Assembly: GCA_002813285.1 (NCBI GenBank)
Contig: PHTZ01000001.1
Coordinates: 310,001-374,000, forward strand
DNA: 64,000 nucleotides
Direction of reading: 5' to 3'
Origin: Flavobacteriaceae bacterium MAR_2009_75
Lineage (GTDB): Bacteria; Bacteroidota; Bacteroidia; Flavobacteriales; Flavobacteriaceae
Below are positions 1 through 8,666 of the stretch, one piece after another (within the stretch, counting starts at the first letter, position 1; every line of letters starts with the position of its first letter). Made by a program: the position numbers and the translations under genes. The notes beneath the pieces were generated by a model. That model was not told the DNA's origin. It did not search any database and was given only the letters and a program-made list of their open reading frames with translations.

Positions 1-1
1 C

Positions 2-967
2 AATGCTGGGGCATTACATGGTGACCTAAGCCAAAATCAGCGAGATTTGGTCATGAACGCCTTTCGTAAAAAGCAAATTCAAATGTTGGTGGCCACCGAT
101 GTTGCCGCAAGAGGTATCGATGTCGATGATATTACCCATGTTATCAACTATCAGCTTCCTGACGAAATAGAAACTTACACCCACCGTAGTGGGCGTACCG
201 GAAGAGCTGGCAAATCAGGTATTTCAATGGTAATCGTTACCAAAAGTGAAATGCGGAAAATTCATTCCATAGAGCGAAAAATTCAGCAAAGTTTTATCAG
301 CAAAAAAATACCCACAGGAATAGAAATTTGCGAAATTCAGCTATATCATCTTGCCAATAAAATCAAGGATACTAAAATTAACAAAGATGTCGAGAACTAT
401 TTACCCGCCATCAACGAAGTACTTGAAGGCATCGATAGAGAAGAACTGATCAAAAAAATCGTATCGGTCGAATTTACACGATTCTCTAACTACTATAATA
501 AAACCAAAGACCTGAATACCTCTGCAGGAGACGACCGTTCTGGCAGAAACAATCATATGCCTTCAGATGGCTCTGTACGTTATTTCATTAATGTTGGCGA
601 AAAAGACGGTTATGATTGGATGTCGCTAAAAGATTTCTTGCGAGATACCCTTAGCCTTGGTAAAGAAGATGTTTACAAAGTCGATACAAAAGACACATTC
701 TCATTCTTTAATACCGACGAGCAACATCAAGATCAAATTCTTCAGTTTTTTACAGACTTTAAACTTGAAGGCAGGTTTATAAATGTAGAAGTATCTAAGA
801 GCCCAGGGGGTGATGGTGGCCGTGGGAGAAAAAACAAGTCTAAAAGACGAGGTAAGGATAACGACCGTGGAGGTCGCGGTAAAAGAAGAGAGAGAAGCTC
901 TTCGAAGAGCACTTCGAGCCATTCGGGCAAAAGAAGAAGCAAGAAGAACAGAAGCGACTTCTTTTAG
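2..967 (+). CDS. DEAD-box ATP-dependent RNA helicase, C-terminal part (5' end outside window)
   Basis: The reading frame is open from base 2, so this is the last 321 residues of a longer gene. The second RecA-like helicase domain is clear: ALHGDLSQ near the start, motif V (ATDVAARGIDV) and motif VI (THRSGRTGRAG). Around fragment residues 190-275 is a DbpA-type RNA-binding fold (VRYFINVGEKDGYDW onward), followed by a basic Lys/Arg/Gly/Ser-rich tail. Helicases with this layout (DeaD/CsdA/DbpA group) remodel rRNA or mRNA in the cytoplasm and often help ribosome assembly or cold growth; the exact paralogue cannot be told from this piece. A strong terminator follows directly. An in-frame ATG at 47 lies inside the helicase domain and is not the start. 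Confidence 0.93.
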   Translation, partial: NAGALHGDLSQNQRDLVMNAFRKKQIQMLVATDVAARGIDVDDITHVINYQLPDEIETYTHRSGRTGRAGKSGISMVIVTKSEMRKIHSIERKIQQSFISKKIPTGIEICEIQLYHLANKIKDTKINKDVENYLPAINEVLEGIDREELIKKIVSVEFTRFSNYYNKTKDLNTSAGDDRSGRNNHMPSDGSVRYFINVGEKDGYDWMSLKDFLRDTLSLGKEDVYKVDTKDTFSFFNTDEQHQDQILQFFTDFKLEGRFINVEVSKSPGGDGGRGRKNKSKRRGKDNDRGGRGKRRERSSSKSTSSHSGKRRSKKNRSDFF

Positions 968-980
968 TTAATCATATATT

Positions 981-1006
981 AAAAAATACGCTTCGGCGTA
1001 TTTTTT
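981..1006 (+). terminator. Rho-independent terminator with TTCG tetraloop
   Basis: Perfect stem AAAAAATACGC / GCGTATTTTTT closed by a TTCG loop, 14 bases after the helicase stop. The T-run makes it work on the + strand, and the A-run could support the other direction. Confidence 0.85.
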
Positions 1007-1045
1007 CGTTTTGTTTAGTAATTTTAGCCTTGCATTTAATTCTTA

Positions 1046-1819
1046 ATGAGAGCACTTCTATCTATTCTATTTCTCTGTTTTAGCATAACCCTATTTGCTC
1101 AAGAGGAAAATCTTACTGAAGAAAAACTAAGCGCGGTAGTCATCAATGCCCAAACTGAAAAACCTATGGGCAGTGTTCACGTGGTGAACTTAAACCAGGT
1201 CGTAGGTACTATTACCAACGACAATGGTGAGTTTTCTATAACCGCAGCCGTCAACGACACACTCTATTTTTCCTTTTTGGGTTTTAAGTCCCAAAAAATT
1301 AGGGTTACCAATGATATGTTCAAGTTTAAGGATACTAAAATTGCCCTTACCGAACTCGCTTATGCTTTAGAAGAAGTAATTGTACGCCCTTACCAGTTAA
1401 CCGGATATCTTGAAATCGATGTGAAAAATTTTCCTATCAACAATTCATATCAATACAGTATTTCTGGACTTTCAGTAAGTTATGAAGGGGGTAATAAAAA
1501 CCCAAGCGCTGTTACCAAAGTACTTGGAGCCATACTTAATCCGGCAGATTTATTGCGAAACCTCTTTGGCAAACGACCCAATCAGATGCGAAAGCTGCGA
1601 AAGATGAAAGAAGATGACCAAATACGTGATTTATTGGCTTCAAAATTTGACAGAGAGACGCTTACCGAACTTCTTCAGATAGAAAAAGTCGATATTGAAG
1701 ATATTTTGAACAATTGCAATTACTCCAAATCATTTATTAGAACTGCCAATGACCTTCAAATTCTTGATGCTATTAGCAGTTGCTACGAAGAATTTAAGGT
1801 GCTCAACCGCAAAAAATAA
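1046..1819 (+). CDS. Exported protein with carboxypeptidase-regulatory-like domain
   Basis: 257 residues with a Sec signal peptide (MRALLSILFLCFSITLFAQ). Residues about 28-105 form the CarboxypepD_reg-like beta-sandwich seen at the N-terminus of many Bacteroidota outer-membrane proteins (VVINAQTEKPMGSVHVVNLN, TITNDNGEFSI, DTLYFSFLGFKSQKI). The remaining 150 residues are charged and helical with no recognisable domain and no TonB barrel, so this is not a truncated receptor. It is probably periplasmic; its function is unknown. It stands alone between the helicase terminator and the amylase gene. Confidence 0.8.
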   Translation: MRALLSILFLCFSITLFAQEENLTEEKLSAVVINAQTEKPMGSVHVVNLNQVVGTITNDNGEFSITAAVNDTLYFSFLGFKSQKIRVTNDMFKFKDTKIALTELAYALEEVIVRPYQLTGYLEIDVKNFPINNSYQYSISGLSVSYEGGNKNPSAVTKVLGAILNPADLLRNLFGKRPNQMRKLRKMKEDDQIRDLLASKFDRETLTELLQIEKVDIEDILNNCNYSKSFIRTANDLQILDAISSCYEEFKVLNRKK

Positions 1820-1869
1820 TTCTTTGATTTCCCCACGGCATTTTATAGCTTTAGACAAAATAGATGTTT

Positions 1870-3579
1870 ATGAAGAAACTGCTCGCCGCGGTATGTTTTT
1901 TATTCTTGGTCGCTGCATGTATCGAACAAAATAAAGAGCCGGTTAAAGACACAGCGACGACCGTAATAGAGTCGCAAGATGATTCCACTATTATTAAACC
2001 ATTCGCTTGGGAAGGTGCCAATATCTATTTTTTACTTACCGATCGCTTTAATAACGGTAAACCCGAAAATGACATTAATTTTGATAGAACTGAGCCTACT
2101 GGTCCGCTACGGGGTTTTATGGGCGGTGATATAGCTGGAATAACCCAAAAAATTGAAGAAGGGTATTTCACTGATTTAGGCGTGAATGCCATTTGGTTTA
2201 CTCCTGTTGTCGAACAAATTCACGGTGCTACCGACGAAAATACCGGCAACACTTACGGGTATCATGGTTATTGGGCAAAAGACTGGACGGCCATCGATCC
2301 CAATTTCGGAACTAAAAAAGAACTCGAAAACATGGTCAGAACAGCCCACAATAAGGGTATTCGTGTTTTGATGGATGTAGTACTTAACCACACCGGTCCG
2401 GTTACCGATATGGATCCTGTTTGGCCAGAAGAATGGGTCAGAACAGCACCTACATGTGATTTTACCAATTACGATAATACCACGAAATGCACATTGGTAG
2501 AGAACCTACCTGATATTATTACCGAATCGAATGAAGCCGTTGAACTACCCGATGCTCTATTGGCCAAATGGAAAAAGGAAGGTAGGTTGAGCCAAGAACT
2601 TGATGAACTTCAATTATTTTTTGAGCGTACCGGTCACCCTAGGGCACCACGCTTTTATATTATTAAATGGCTTACCGACTATGTGCACAGCTTAGGTATC
2701 GATGGTTTTCGCGTAGATACGGTAAAGCACGTGAACGAAAATGCTTGGGGCGAGCTGTATAAGGAAGCTTCCTATGCCTTCGAAAACTGGAAAAAAATGC
2801 ATCCTGAAAAGGTGTTGGACGATACACCGTTCTTTATGGTGGGCGAAGTTTATAATTATGGTATTTCCGGAGGAAGGGAATACAATTTCGGAGATTCGAC
2901 GGTAGACTATTTTTCCCATGGGTTTCAAAGTCTGATCAATTTTGAATTAAAGACCGATGCCCAAAAAGATTACGAGTTTATTTTCAAAAAATATCATAAG
3001 AAATTACATTCTGAATTATCGGGAAAAGGTGTGGTCAACTATCTTACCTCTCACGATGATGGCAACTCTTACGATCAAAATCGGACTGACCCCTACAAAG
3101 CCGCAAATACTTTATTGCTCACTCTAGGGGCGTCCCAAATTTATTACGGAGACGAGACTGCCCGAGAATTAATTATTGAAGGTACGGTTGATAACCCCGT
3201 TCAAGGAGATGCCACACTTCGTTCGTTTATGAATTGGGAGGAATTGGATAGCCTAGCAGAAAAACAAAACATTCTTAAACACTGGCAAAAACTGGGAAGT
3301 TTTAGAAACAACCACTTATCCGTCGGCGCAGGTAGACACAATCAATTATCAAAAAGTCCATATGTATTCAGTAGAACTTATGTAAAAAACGATTTTAAAG
3401 ATAAAGTTGTTGTGGGGTTGAATCTTCCTAAAGGCAAAAAATCGTTACTGGTCAAAGGTTTCTTTGGAGATGGCACCAAACTCTACGACACTTATTCCGA
3501 AACAAGTGTAACCGTCGAAAACGGACATGTGGCACTTGATAATGATTATGACATCGCCCTATTCGAACTTGCCCAGTAA
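1870..3579 (+). CDS. GH13 alpha-amylase family lipoprotein
   Basis: About 569 residues. The N-terminus (MKKLLAAVCFLFLVAAC) is an SPII signal with the lipobox LVAAC, so the enzyme is anchored in the envelope; ATG 1870 fits this signal better than ATG 1864. GH13 motifs are complete: region I DVVLNHTG, region II GFRVDTVKH (nucleophile Asp near 283), region III GEVYNYG (acid/base Glu near 326) and region IV SHDDGNS (Asp near 396). The family cleaves or transfers alpha-1,4-glucans. There is no SusC/SusD pair nearby, so it is not in a classical starch locus; substrate (starch, maltodextrin or cyclodextrin) cannot be told. An SRPBCC gene converges on its 3' end with only 3 bases between. Confidence 0.92.
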   Translation: MKKLLAAVCFLFLVAACIEQNKEPVKDTATTVIESQDDSTIIKPFAWEGANIYFLLTDRFNNGKPENDINFDRTEPTGPLRGFMGGDIAGITQKIEEGYFTDLGVNAIWFTPVVEQIHGATDENTGNTYGYHGYWAKDWTAIDPNFGTKKELENMVRTAHNKGIRVLMDVVLNHTGPVTDMDPVWPEEWVRTAPTCDFTNYDNTTKCTLVENLPDIITESNEAVELPDALLAKWKKEGRLSQELDELQLFFERTGHPRAPRFYIIKWLTDYVHSLGIDGFRVDTVKHVNENAWGELYKEASYAFENWKKMHPEKVLDDTPFFMVGEVYNYGISGGREYNFGDSTVDYFSHGFQSLINFELKTDAQKDYEFIFKKYHKKLHSELSGKGVVNYLTSHDDGNSYDQNRTDPYKAANTLLLTLGASQIYYGDETARELIIEGTVDNPVQGDATLRSFMNWEELDSLAEKQNILKHWQKLGSFRNNHLSVGAGRHNQLSKSPYVFSRTYVKNDFKDKVVVGLNLPKGKKSLLVKGFFGDGTKLYDTYSETSVTVENGHVALDNDYDIALFELAQ

Positions 3580-3582
3580 AAG

Positions 3583-4110
3583 TCATTTTTCAAGGGTCGA
3601 TTTTAAATTTTTCAACCCCAGCTCAAAGTCTTTTCCGACGGCCCTATCCATACTCATAAACAACATCATAATACTCATAGGAAATTTATGATTACCCGTG
3701 AAACCCCAAGTAACTTTTGATTTGTCGGCTTGAGCCTCATCTATTTGCAAAAAACAGTCTGAAGTAGATTTCCAAGGTTTCAAAAAGCGAAGTTCAGATT
3801 CAATACGTTCATCTTCAACTATTCTCGTTATTTCTTGCTCGCCTTCGCCAACGTCTTTGTTTCCGTTCCAATAACTTACCGCTCCGACTTCCCCATCAAC
3901 TCCAGTAAACTTTTTAGCCATATTCGGGTCCTTCTTGGCCCATGGAGACCAATCATCCATATTCTTCAAAGATTTAAGATAATTGAACACTTCGGGTTTA
4001 GACCTCGATATTTCAATAGACCTCGAAACTTTATACGTTTTTGGAGCAATAAGTGCGAGAAATATGATTATCGCAATGAGCCCTAAAATAATGTAGAGTG
4101 CGGTATACAT
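3583..4110 (-). CDS. SRPBCC family (polyketide cyclase / AHA1-like) membrane-anchored protein
   Basis: 175 residues. One N-terminal membrane helix (YIILGLIAIIIFLALIA) is followed by an SRPBCC/START-like domain: SRSIEISRSKPEVFNYLKSLKNMDDWSPW, the conserved opening of polyketide_cyc2 proteins, and a late TWGFTGNHKFPMSIM strand-helix segment. These domains bind small hydrophobic ligands in a helix-grip cavity; no catalytic function is implied. Proteins of this form are common and uncharacterised in flavobacteria. It is monocistronic and convergent with the amylase gene. Confidence 0.8.
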   Translation of the reverse strand: MYTALYIILGLIAIIIFLALIAPKTYKVSRSIEISRSKPEVFNYLKSLKNMDDWSPWAKKDPNMAKKFTGVDGEVGAVSYWNGNKDVGEGEQEITRIVEDERIESELRFLKPWKSTSDCFLQIDEAQADKSKVTWGFTGNHKFPMSIMMLFMSMDRAVGKDFELGLKNLKSTLEK

Positions 4111-4193
4111 TTGTTTTTCAATTGGTTGGTTCTTTAAATGTACAAAAAAATTAGAATTGCCTATTGAAATTTAGTCCATACTTAAATTGCAAT

Positions 4194-4841
4194 CTATTCA
4201 AACCTTTGAAGAATCTCGTCTATGCTCTTAATTGATTTTTTTGTCCAGTCAAGTCGCTTATCTAGTTTTTCAGATTCCGTAAGCTGCCATTTAAAATCGG
4301 TTTTTCTTAATTCGTTGGCAAGGTGTTGTAAAATTATGGCCGCCGATACCGAAATATTCAAACTTTCGGTAAAACCCAACATGGGTATTTTTAATGAACC
4401 GTCACATTGTACCAAAGCTTCTTCGCTTAAGCCCTCACGCTCAGTTCCGAAAAGAAATGCCGTTTTGCATGTAATCTCAAAATCATTTAATAAACATGAT
4501 TCGTTATGGGGTGAAGTTGCCATTACTTTATACCCATTTGCTTTTAAATTATCGATACAATGGGTGGTCGTATTGTATCTATGTACATCGACCCACTGTT
4601 GTGCTCCCATTGCAATATTCTTATCCAAACGCTTACCAAAACGATTTTCTATAACATGCACTTCTTGTATACCGAAAACATCACAACTACGAATAACGGC
4701 ACTTGTGTTGTGCAATTGATACACATCTTCTATGGCAACGGTCAGAAAATTTGTGCGCTCTTCTAAAATTTCAATAAATCTTTTTTTACGTTTTTCGGTA
4801 ATAAATCCCTCTAAATATTCAAGAAGTAGACTATCGTTCAT
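4194..4841 (-). CDS. TrmH/SpoU-family RNA 2'-O-methyltransferase
   Basis: 215 residues with the three SPOUT motifs in order: motif 1 NTSAVIRSCDVFG (residues 45-57), motif 2 FLFGTEREGLS (129-139) and motif 3 IPMLGFTESLNISVSAAI (152-169). The trefoil-knot fold binds SAM and methylates ribose 2'-OH, probably Gm18 of tRNA as in TrmH, judged by length and the N-terminal extension (residues 1-35) typical of TrmH rather than TrmL. The specific target nucleotide is an inference. It is divergent from the sirtuin gene, with a 35-bp intergenic region. Confidence 0.88.
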   Translation of the reverse strand: MNDSLLLEYLEGFITEKRKKRFIEILEERTNFLTVAIEDVYQLHNTSAVIRSCDVFGIQEVHVIENRFGKRLDKNIAMGAQQWVDVHRYNTTTHCIDNLKANGYKVMATSPHNESCLLNDFEITCKTAFLFGTEREGLSEEALVQCDGSLKIPMLGFTESLNISVSAAIILQHLANELRKTDFKWQLTESEKLDKRLDWTKKSIKSIDEILQRFE

Positions 4842-4876
4842 ATATCTAAATTAATAAAAACTCTATTTTTATGGTA

Positions 4877-5569
4877 ATGAAGAAAAAAATCACTGTACTA
4901 ACCGGCGCTGGAGTCAGTGCCGAAAGTGGCATTAACACTTTTAGAGATGCGGACGGATTTTGGGAGGGCCATGATGTTATGGAAGTAGCTTCACCCCAAG
5001 GTTTTCATAAGAACCCCGAATTAGTTCTCAATTTTTATAATGAGAGACGACGACAATTGCCCCAAGTGCAACCGAATAAAGCCCATATTGCATTAGCTGA
5101 TTTAGAAAATGGGTTCGATGTTACGATTATTACCCAAAATGTTGACGATTTACACGAACGTGGCGGAAGTTCTAATGTCGTTCATCTTCACGGTGAGCTT
5201 TTAAAGGTGAGAAGTACCGGTGACGAGTCGTGTGTCTTAGACTGGGCAGATGACCTTATCTTGGGCAATCTCTGTTCAAAAGGTCATCAGTTGCGCCCCC
5301 ATATCGTTTGGTTCGGTGAAGAGGTTCCGATGTTGGAGAAAGCAGTTCATATAACTGCTGCTTCCGATATCCTGATTATTATAGGTACCTCTATGCAGGT
5401 ATATCCTGCTGCGGGATTGGTAGATTACGCCAAACCGGGTACACCTATTTATTTTATAGACCCTAAACCCAGTGTTTCTAAGAATGATTTCGACAACCTC
5501 AAAATCATACCAAAAAAAGCGGCGGAAGGCGTACCCGAACTTGTACATGAGCTATTAAAATTGGGCTAA
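4877..5569 (+). CDS. cobB: NAD-dependent protein deacylase (sirtuin, CobB/SIRT5 type)
   Basis: About 230 residues. Sir2 motifs: GAGVSAESGINTFRDADGFW (NAD binding), TQNVDDLHERGG and the catalytic His in VHLHGELL. The segment FYNERRRQ carries Tyr and Arg three apart, the pair that binds acidic acyl groups in CobB and SIRT5, so desuccinylase activity is likely in addition to deacetylation. In the zinc-ribbon region only two cysteines are visible (DESCVL and NLCSKGH) where zinc sirtuins have four. The start could be ATG 4871 or 4877; the latter begins directly at MKKKITVLTGAG. The next gene follows after 20 bp and probably shares the transcript. Confidence 0.9.
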   Translation: MKKKITVLTGAGVSAESGINTFRDADGFWEGHDVMEVASPQGFHKNPELVLNFYNERRRQLPQVQPNKAHIALADLENGFDVTIITQNVDDLHERGGSSNVVHLHGELLKVRSTGDESCVLDWADDLILGNLCSKGHQLRPHIVWFGEEVPMLEKAVHITAASDILIIIGTSMQVYPAAGLVDYAKPGTPIYFIDPKPSVSKNDFDNLKIIPKKAAEGVPELVHELLKLG

Positions 5570-5589
5570 AATAAAAAATACCTGAAATT

Positions 5590-6150
5590 GTGACCAAAGA
5601 AGAACTTTATCAATCGTTAGATTACGTAAACCATTCACGAGAGAAACGTGCCAAGATGTCCTCTTTGGTTTTGAATAATTTACGATTGGTCAGGCCGTTA
5701 ATGGAAATTGCTTTCAACGTAGATAATCCGATTTCAAATCGGGCAAGTTGGGTGTTAGAATTTACGGCAAAAGAAAATTTGACCTATCTCATTCCGCATT
5801 TAGATTTCTTCACAAAAAATATTGGTAGGGTACATCTTGATTCTGCCGTAAGGCCTATGGCTAAAATTTGTGAGTTTCTCGTTAAGGCGTATTTTGCCCA
5901 ACCTGGGAGCGAAATTCAAAAAAGTCTAACGGACCATCATTTAGAACTCATAGCAACTACCTGTTTCGACTGGTTGATCGGTGAGCATAAGGTGGCCGCC
6001 AAAGCCTATTCGATGACAAGTTTATTGCTCTTGGGTCGAAAATTCGATTGGATCCATTCGGAACTTAAAATAATTATAGAACAAAATTATCACAATGGCA
6101 GTGCTGCATATAAAGCTAGGGCTCGGCACACGCTTGCGAAGCTTAAATAA
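5590..6150 (+). CDS. Helical-repeat (HEAT-like) cytoplasmic protein upstream of purB
   Basis: 186 residues from a GTG codon; no earlier in-frame ATG fits. There is no signal peptide or membrane segment. The protein is built of amphipathic helices (NRASWVLEFTAKENLTYLIPHLDFF; DSAVRPMAKICEFLVKAYF; AAYKARARHTLAKLK) resembling HEAT/armadillo repeats. No enzyme motif is seen, and it has none of the residues of PurB although it sits upstream of that gene; a name borrowed from purB would be wrong. Function unknown. It follows the sirtuin closely, and purB has its own -7 box in the 85-bp gap downstream. Confidence 0.75.
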   Translation: MTKEELYQSLDYVNHSREKRAKMSSLVLNNLRLVRPLMEIAFNVDNPISNRASWVLEFTAKENLTYLIPHLDFFTKNIGRVHLDSAVRPMAKICEFLVKAYFAQPGSEIQKSLTDHHLELIATTCFDWLIGEHKVAAKAYSMTSLLLLGRKFDWIHSELKIIIEQNYHNGSAAYKARARHTLAKLK

Positions 6151-6196
6151 ACCATTTTTTCCGGTATAGATCATCCTGTAAATCCTGATCTTATGG

Positions 6197-6204
6197 TATC
6201 TTTG
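6197..6204 (+). promoter_or_regulatory. Bacteroidota -7 promoter box for purB
   Basis: TATCTTTG followed by C matches TAnnTTTG(C) exactly, 32 bases before the purB ATG. No TTTG is seen at the expected -33 position. Confidence 0.55.
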
Positions 6205-6235
6205 CTTTTTTCAAAATTTAAACCATACCAATCGT

Positions 6236-7579
6236 ATGTCATTAAACGTCTTGAATGCCATTTCTCCAATTGATGGTCGTTACCGAACTAAAACTGAATC
6301 TTTGGCCTCTTATTTTTCAGAAGAAGCGCTAATCAAATACAGAGTTCTTGTCGAAATAGAATATTTCATCGCTCTATGTGAAATACCCTTGCCACAGTTA
6401 GCTGATTTCGACCAGTCGAAATTTAGTGCGCTCAGAGAAATTTACAAGAATTTTGATGCCAAAGACGCTCAAGAAATCAAAGAAATAGAGAAAGTAACAA
6501 ATCATGACGTTAAGGCCGTGGAGTATTTTATCAAGACGGCTTTTGATAAATTAGGGCTCTCTAATTACAAAGAGTTTATTCATTTCGGTCTAACCTCACA
6601 AGACATCAATAATACCGCCATACCCTTGTCAATTAAAGAGGCTATGAACGAAGTATATGTTCCTGGCTATCTTGAATTGCTTGACAAACTAAAAGAATTA
6701 GCTTCTGAATGGGCCGAAATACCTATGCTAGCGCGAACCCATGGCCAACCCGCATCGCCTACTCGGTTGGGTAAGGAGATTGATGTGTTCGTTGCGCGGC
6801 TAAAAGAACAGTTCAATCTATTGAACGATATACCCAGTGCCGCAAAATTTGGTGGAGCTACTGGAAATTATAATGCACATAGAGTTGCTTACCCCAAAAT
6901 TGATTGGAAAGCGTTCGGGCAAAAATTCGTTCAAGAGAAATTAGGGTTACACCACTCTTTTCCGACCACACAGATAGAGCATTATGACCATATGGCCGCG
7001 CTTTTCGATACGTTAAAAAGAATCAACACCATTATCTTGGATCTTGACCGCGATTTCTGGACCTATGTTTCTATGGATTATTTCAAACAGAAAATTAAGA
7101 AAGGTGAAGTTGGTTCATCTGCGATGCCCCATAAGGTAAACCCTATCGATTTTGAAAATTCTGAAGGTAATCTGGGTATAGCGAATGCGGTTTTCGAACA
7201 TCTTTCTGCAAAGCTTCCCGTTTCACGTCTTCAAAGAGACCTTACCGATAGCACGGTACTAAGAAATGTTGGTGTACCCTTTGCTCACACGGCAATCGCT
7301 TTTCAGTCAACCCTTAAGGGCCTGAACAAGCTTCTTTTGAACAAAGTGAAATTTGAACAAGATTTAGAAAATAATTGGGCCGTTGTAGCCGAAGCTATTC
7401 AAACTATCTTACGCCGTGAAGGGTACCCTAACCCATACGAAGCGCTAAAAGGTTTGACGAGAACCAATGATGCTATTAATCAAACATCGATTGCCAATTT
7501 TATCGAAACCCTTGATGTCTCAGATTCTATCAAGACAGAATTGAAGGCAATTACCCCAAGCAATTATACGGGTGTATAA
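6236..7579 (+). CDS. purB: Adenylosuccinate lyase
   Basis: 447 residues. It belongs to the fumarase/aspartase superfamily: the signature SSAMPHKVNPIDFE (near residue 294) is the mobile catalytic loop, LARTHGQPASPTRLGKE holds the catalytic His region, and HFGLTSQDINNTA is the substrate-binding Ser/Thr segment. It cleaves SAICAR to AICAR and adenylosuccinate to AMP, both releasing fumarate, in cytosolic purine synthesis. The length and FENSEGNLGIANAVFEHL match the proteobacterial/Bacteroidota PurB class. ATG 6236 sits 32 bases after the -7 box. Confidence 0.97.
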   Translation: MSLNVLNAISPIDGRYRTKTESLASYFSEEALIKYRVLVEIEYFIALCEIPLPQLADFDQSKFSALREIYKNFDAKDAQEIKEIEKVTNHDVKAVEYFIKTAFDKLGLSNYKEFIHFGLTSQDINNTAIPLSIKEAMNEVYVPGYLELLDKLKELASEWAEIPMLARTHGQPASPTRLGKEIDVFVARLKEQFNLLNDIPSAAKFGGATGNYNAHRVAYPKIDWKAFGQKFVQEKLGLHHSFPTTQIEHYDHMAALFDTLKRINTIILDLDRDFWTYVSMDYFKQKIKKGEVGSSAMPHKVNPIDFENSEGNLGIANAVFEHLSAKLPVSRLQRDLTDSTVLRNVGVPFAHTAIAFQSTLKGLNKLLLNKVKFEQDLENNWAVVAEAIQTILRREGYPNPYEALKGLTRTNDAINQTSIANFIETLDVSDSIKTELKAITPSNYTGV

Positions 7580-7697
7580 GTCAAGGATTTTTTGAATAGC
7601 ACAAAAAGGTTCGGTATACATCCTCTAAGTTTGCCCCATTCGTAAGAACGTACGTTTCTAGTTGAAGAAAATTCTTGAACAACTAAAACCAATCAAA

Positions 7698-8597
7698 ATG
7701 GAGGATAAATTTTCGGTACAAGATGCAATAGGAAAACTTTGGGAAAAAATGGACGGATGGCTTGATGCCATTATCTTAAAACTACCCAATCTCGTTTTGG
7801 CCATATTAATTATGGTCTTATTCTATTTTATCGCCCGTGGTTTACGCAATCTTTTCAGAAATACTTTGTTAAAAAAAATAGCACAAGTATCTATACAACA
7901 GATTATTGCTAAAACCGTTTTTGTAGTTGTTCTTCTCATAGGTTTCTTTTTTGCATTAAGTGTTCTCGATCTAAATAAATTGCTTACCAGTATTCTGGCC
8001 GGTGCCGGAGTTCTCGGTCTGGCAATAGGCTTGGCGTTACAGGGCACCCTGAGTAATACAGTTGGGGGGTTTTTGCTCTCTTTTATGCCCAATATCAAAA
8101 TTCATGATTTTATTAAGAACGGCGACGCATCGGGAGTTGTAGAAGAAATCACACTTCGAAACATAGTTATTAGAACCCCTCAAAATAACATAACTGTAAT
8201 ACCTAACTCAAAATTTGTAGATGGGCCGTTCACAAATTATTCATTGACCGATAGAGGTCGTGTTTTTGTAAATTGTGGAGTCGGGTATGAAAGTAATCTT
8301 CAAGAAGTTGAAGATCTAACGGTGAAAATTATAAGTGAGAATTTTAAGCAGAATGATGGTGAATCCGTCGAATTCTTTTATACTGAATTTGGTGATAGTT
8401 CAATTAATTTTATGGTACGTTTTTGGACTGATGTCAAAAGTTTCAAAAATGAGCATGCCGCTAGACATAAGGCAGTCAAACTCATTAAATCTCACTTCGA
8501 TGAGCGTGATATTAACATTCCGTTCCCAATTAGAACATTGGATTTTGGTAAAAACAATTTAACCGTACATTCTCAAGATGCTGTTTCTAAAGAGTAA
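7698..8597 (+). CDS. Small-conductance mechanosensitive channel, MscS family
   Basis: About 299 residues. An N-terminal helix, then two to three membrane segments (LVLAILIMVLFYFIARGL; VFVVVLLIGFFFALSVL; the glycine/alanine-rich pore helix SILAGAGVLGLAIGLALQGTLSNTVGGFLL), the MscS beta domain (RNIVIRTPQNNITVIPNSKFVDGPFTNYS) and the alpha/beta C-terminal cage. MscS channels open under membrane tension and release solutes in osmotic downshock. A frame-open TTG at 7662 is a weaker start; ATG 7698 gives the usual short N-terminus. It converges with a second MscS gene across a shared terminator. Confidence 0.9.
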   Translation: MEDKFSVQDAIGKLWEKMDGWLDAIILKLPNLVLAILIMVLFYFIARGLRNLFRNTLLKKIAQVSIQQIIAKTVFVVVLLIGFFFALSVLDLNKLLTSILAGAGVLGLAIGLALQGTLSNTVGGFLLSFMPNIKIHDFIKNGDASGVVEEITLRNIVIRTPQNNITVIPNSKFVDGPFTNYSLTDRGRVFVNCGVGYESNLQEVEDLTVKIISENFKQNDGESVEFFYTEFGDSSINFMVRFWTDVKSFKNEHAARHKAVKLIKSHFDERDINIPFPIRTLDFGKNNLTVHSQDAVSKE

Positions 8598-8620
8598 TAA
8601 GGTATATCACTATTATATAA

Positions 8621-8647
8621 AAAAAGCTTCCGGACCGGAAGCTTTTT
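8621..8647. terminator. Bidirectional terminator between convergent mscS genes
   Basis: Near-perfect palindrome AAAAAGCTTCCGG / CCGGAAGCTTTTT around one central A, with A/T tails on both sides. It lies 24 bases after one stop and 20 bases before the other, so it serves both genes. Confidence 0.88.
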
Positions 8648-8666
8648 CTATTATCTCTTAAAACTA

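Noticed and set aside
742-942. Minus-strand frame of 66 codons rich in Leu, Pro and Arg
   Set aside because: It is the complement of the Lys/Arg/Ser-rich tail of the RNA helicase; the composition is an artefact of that low-complexity sequence.
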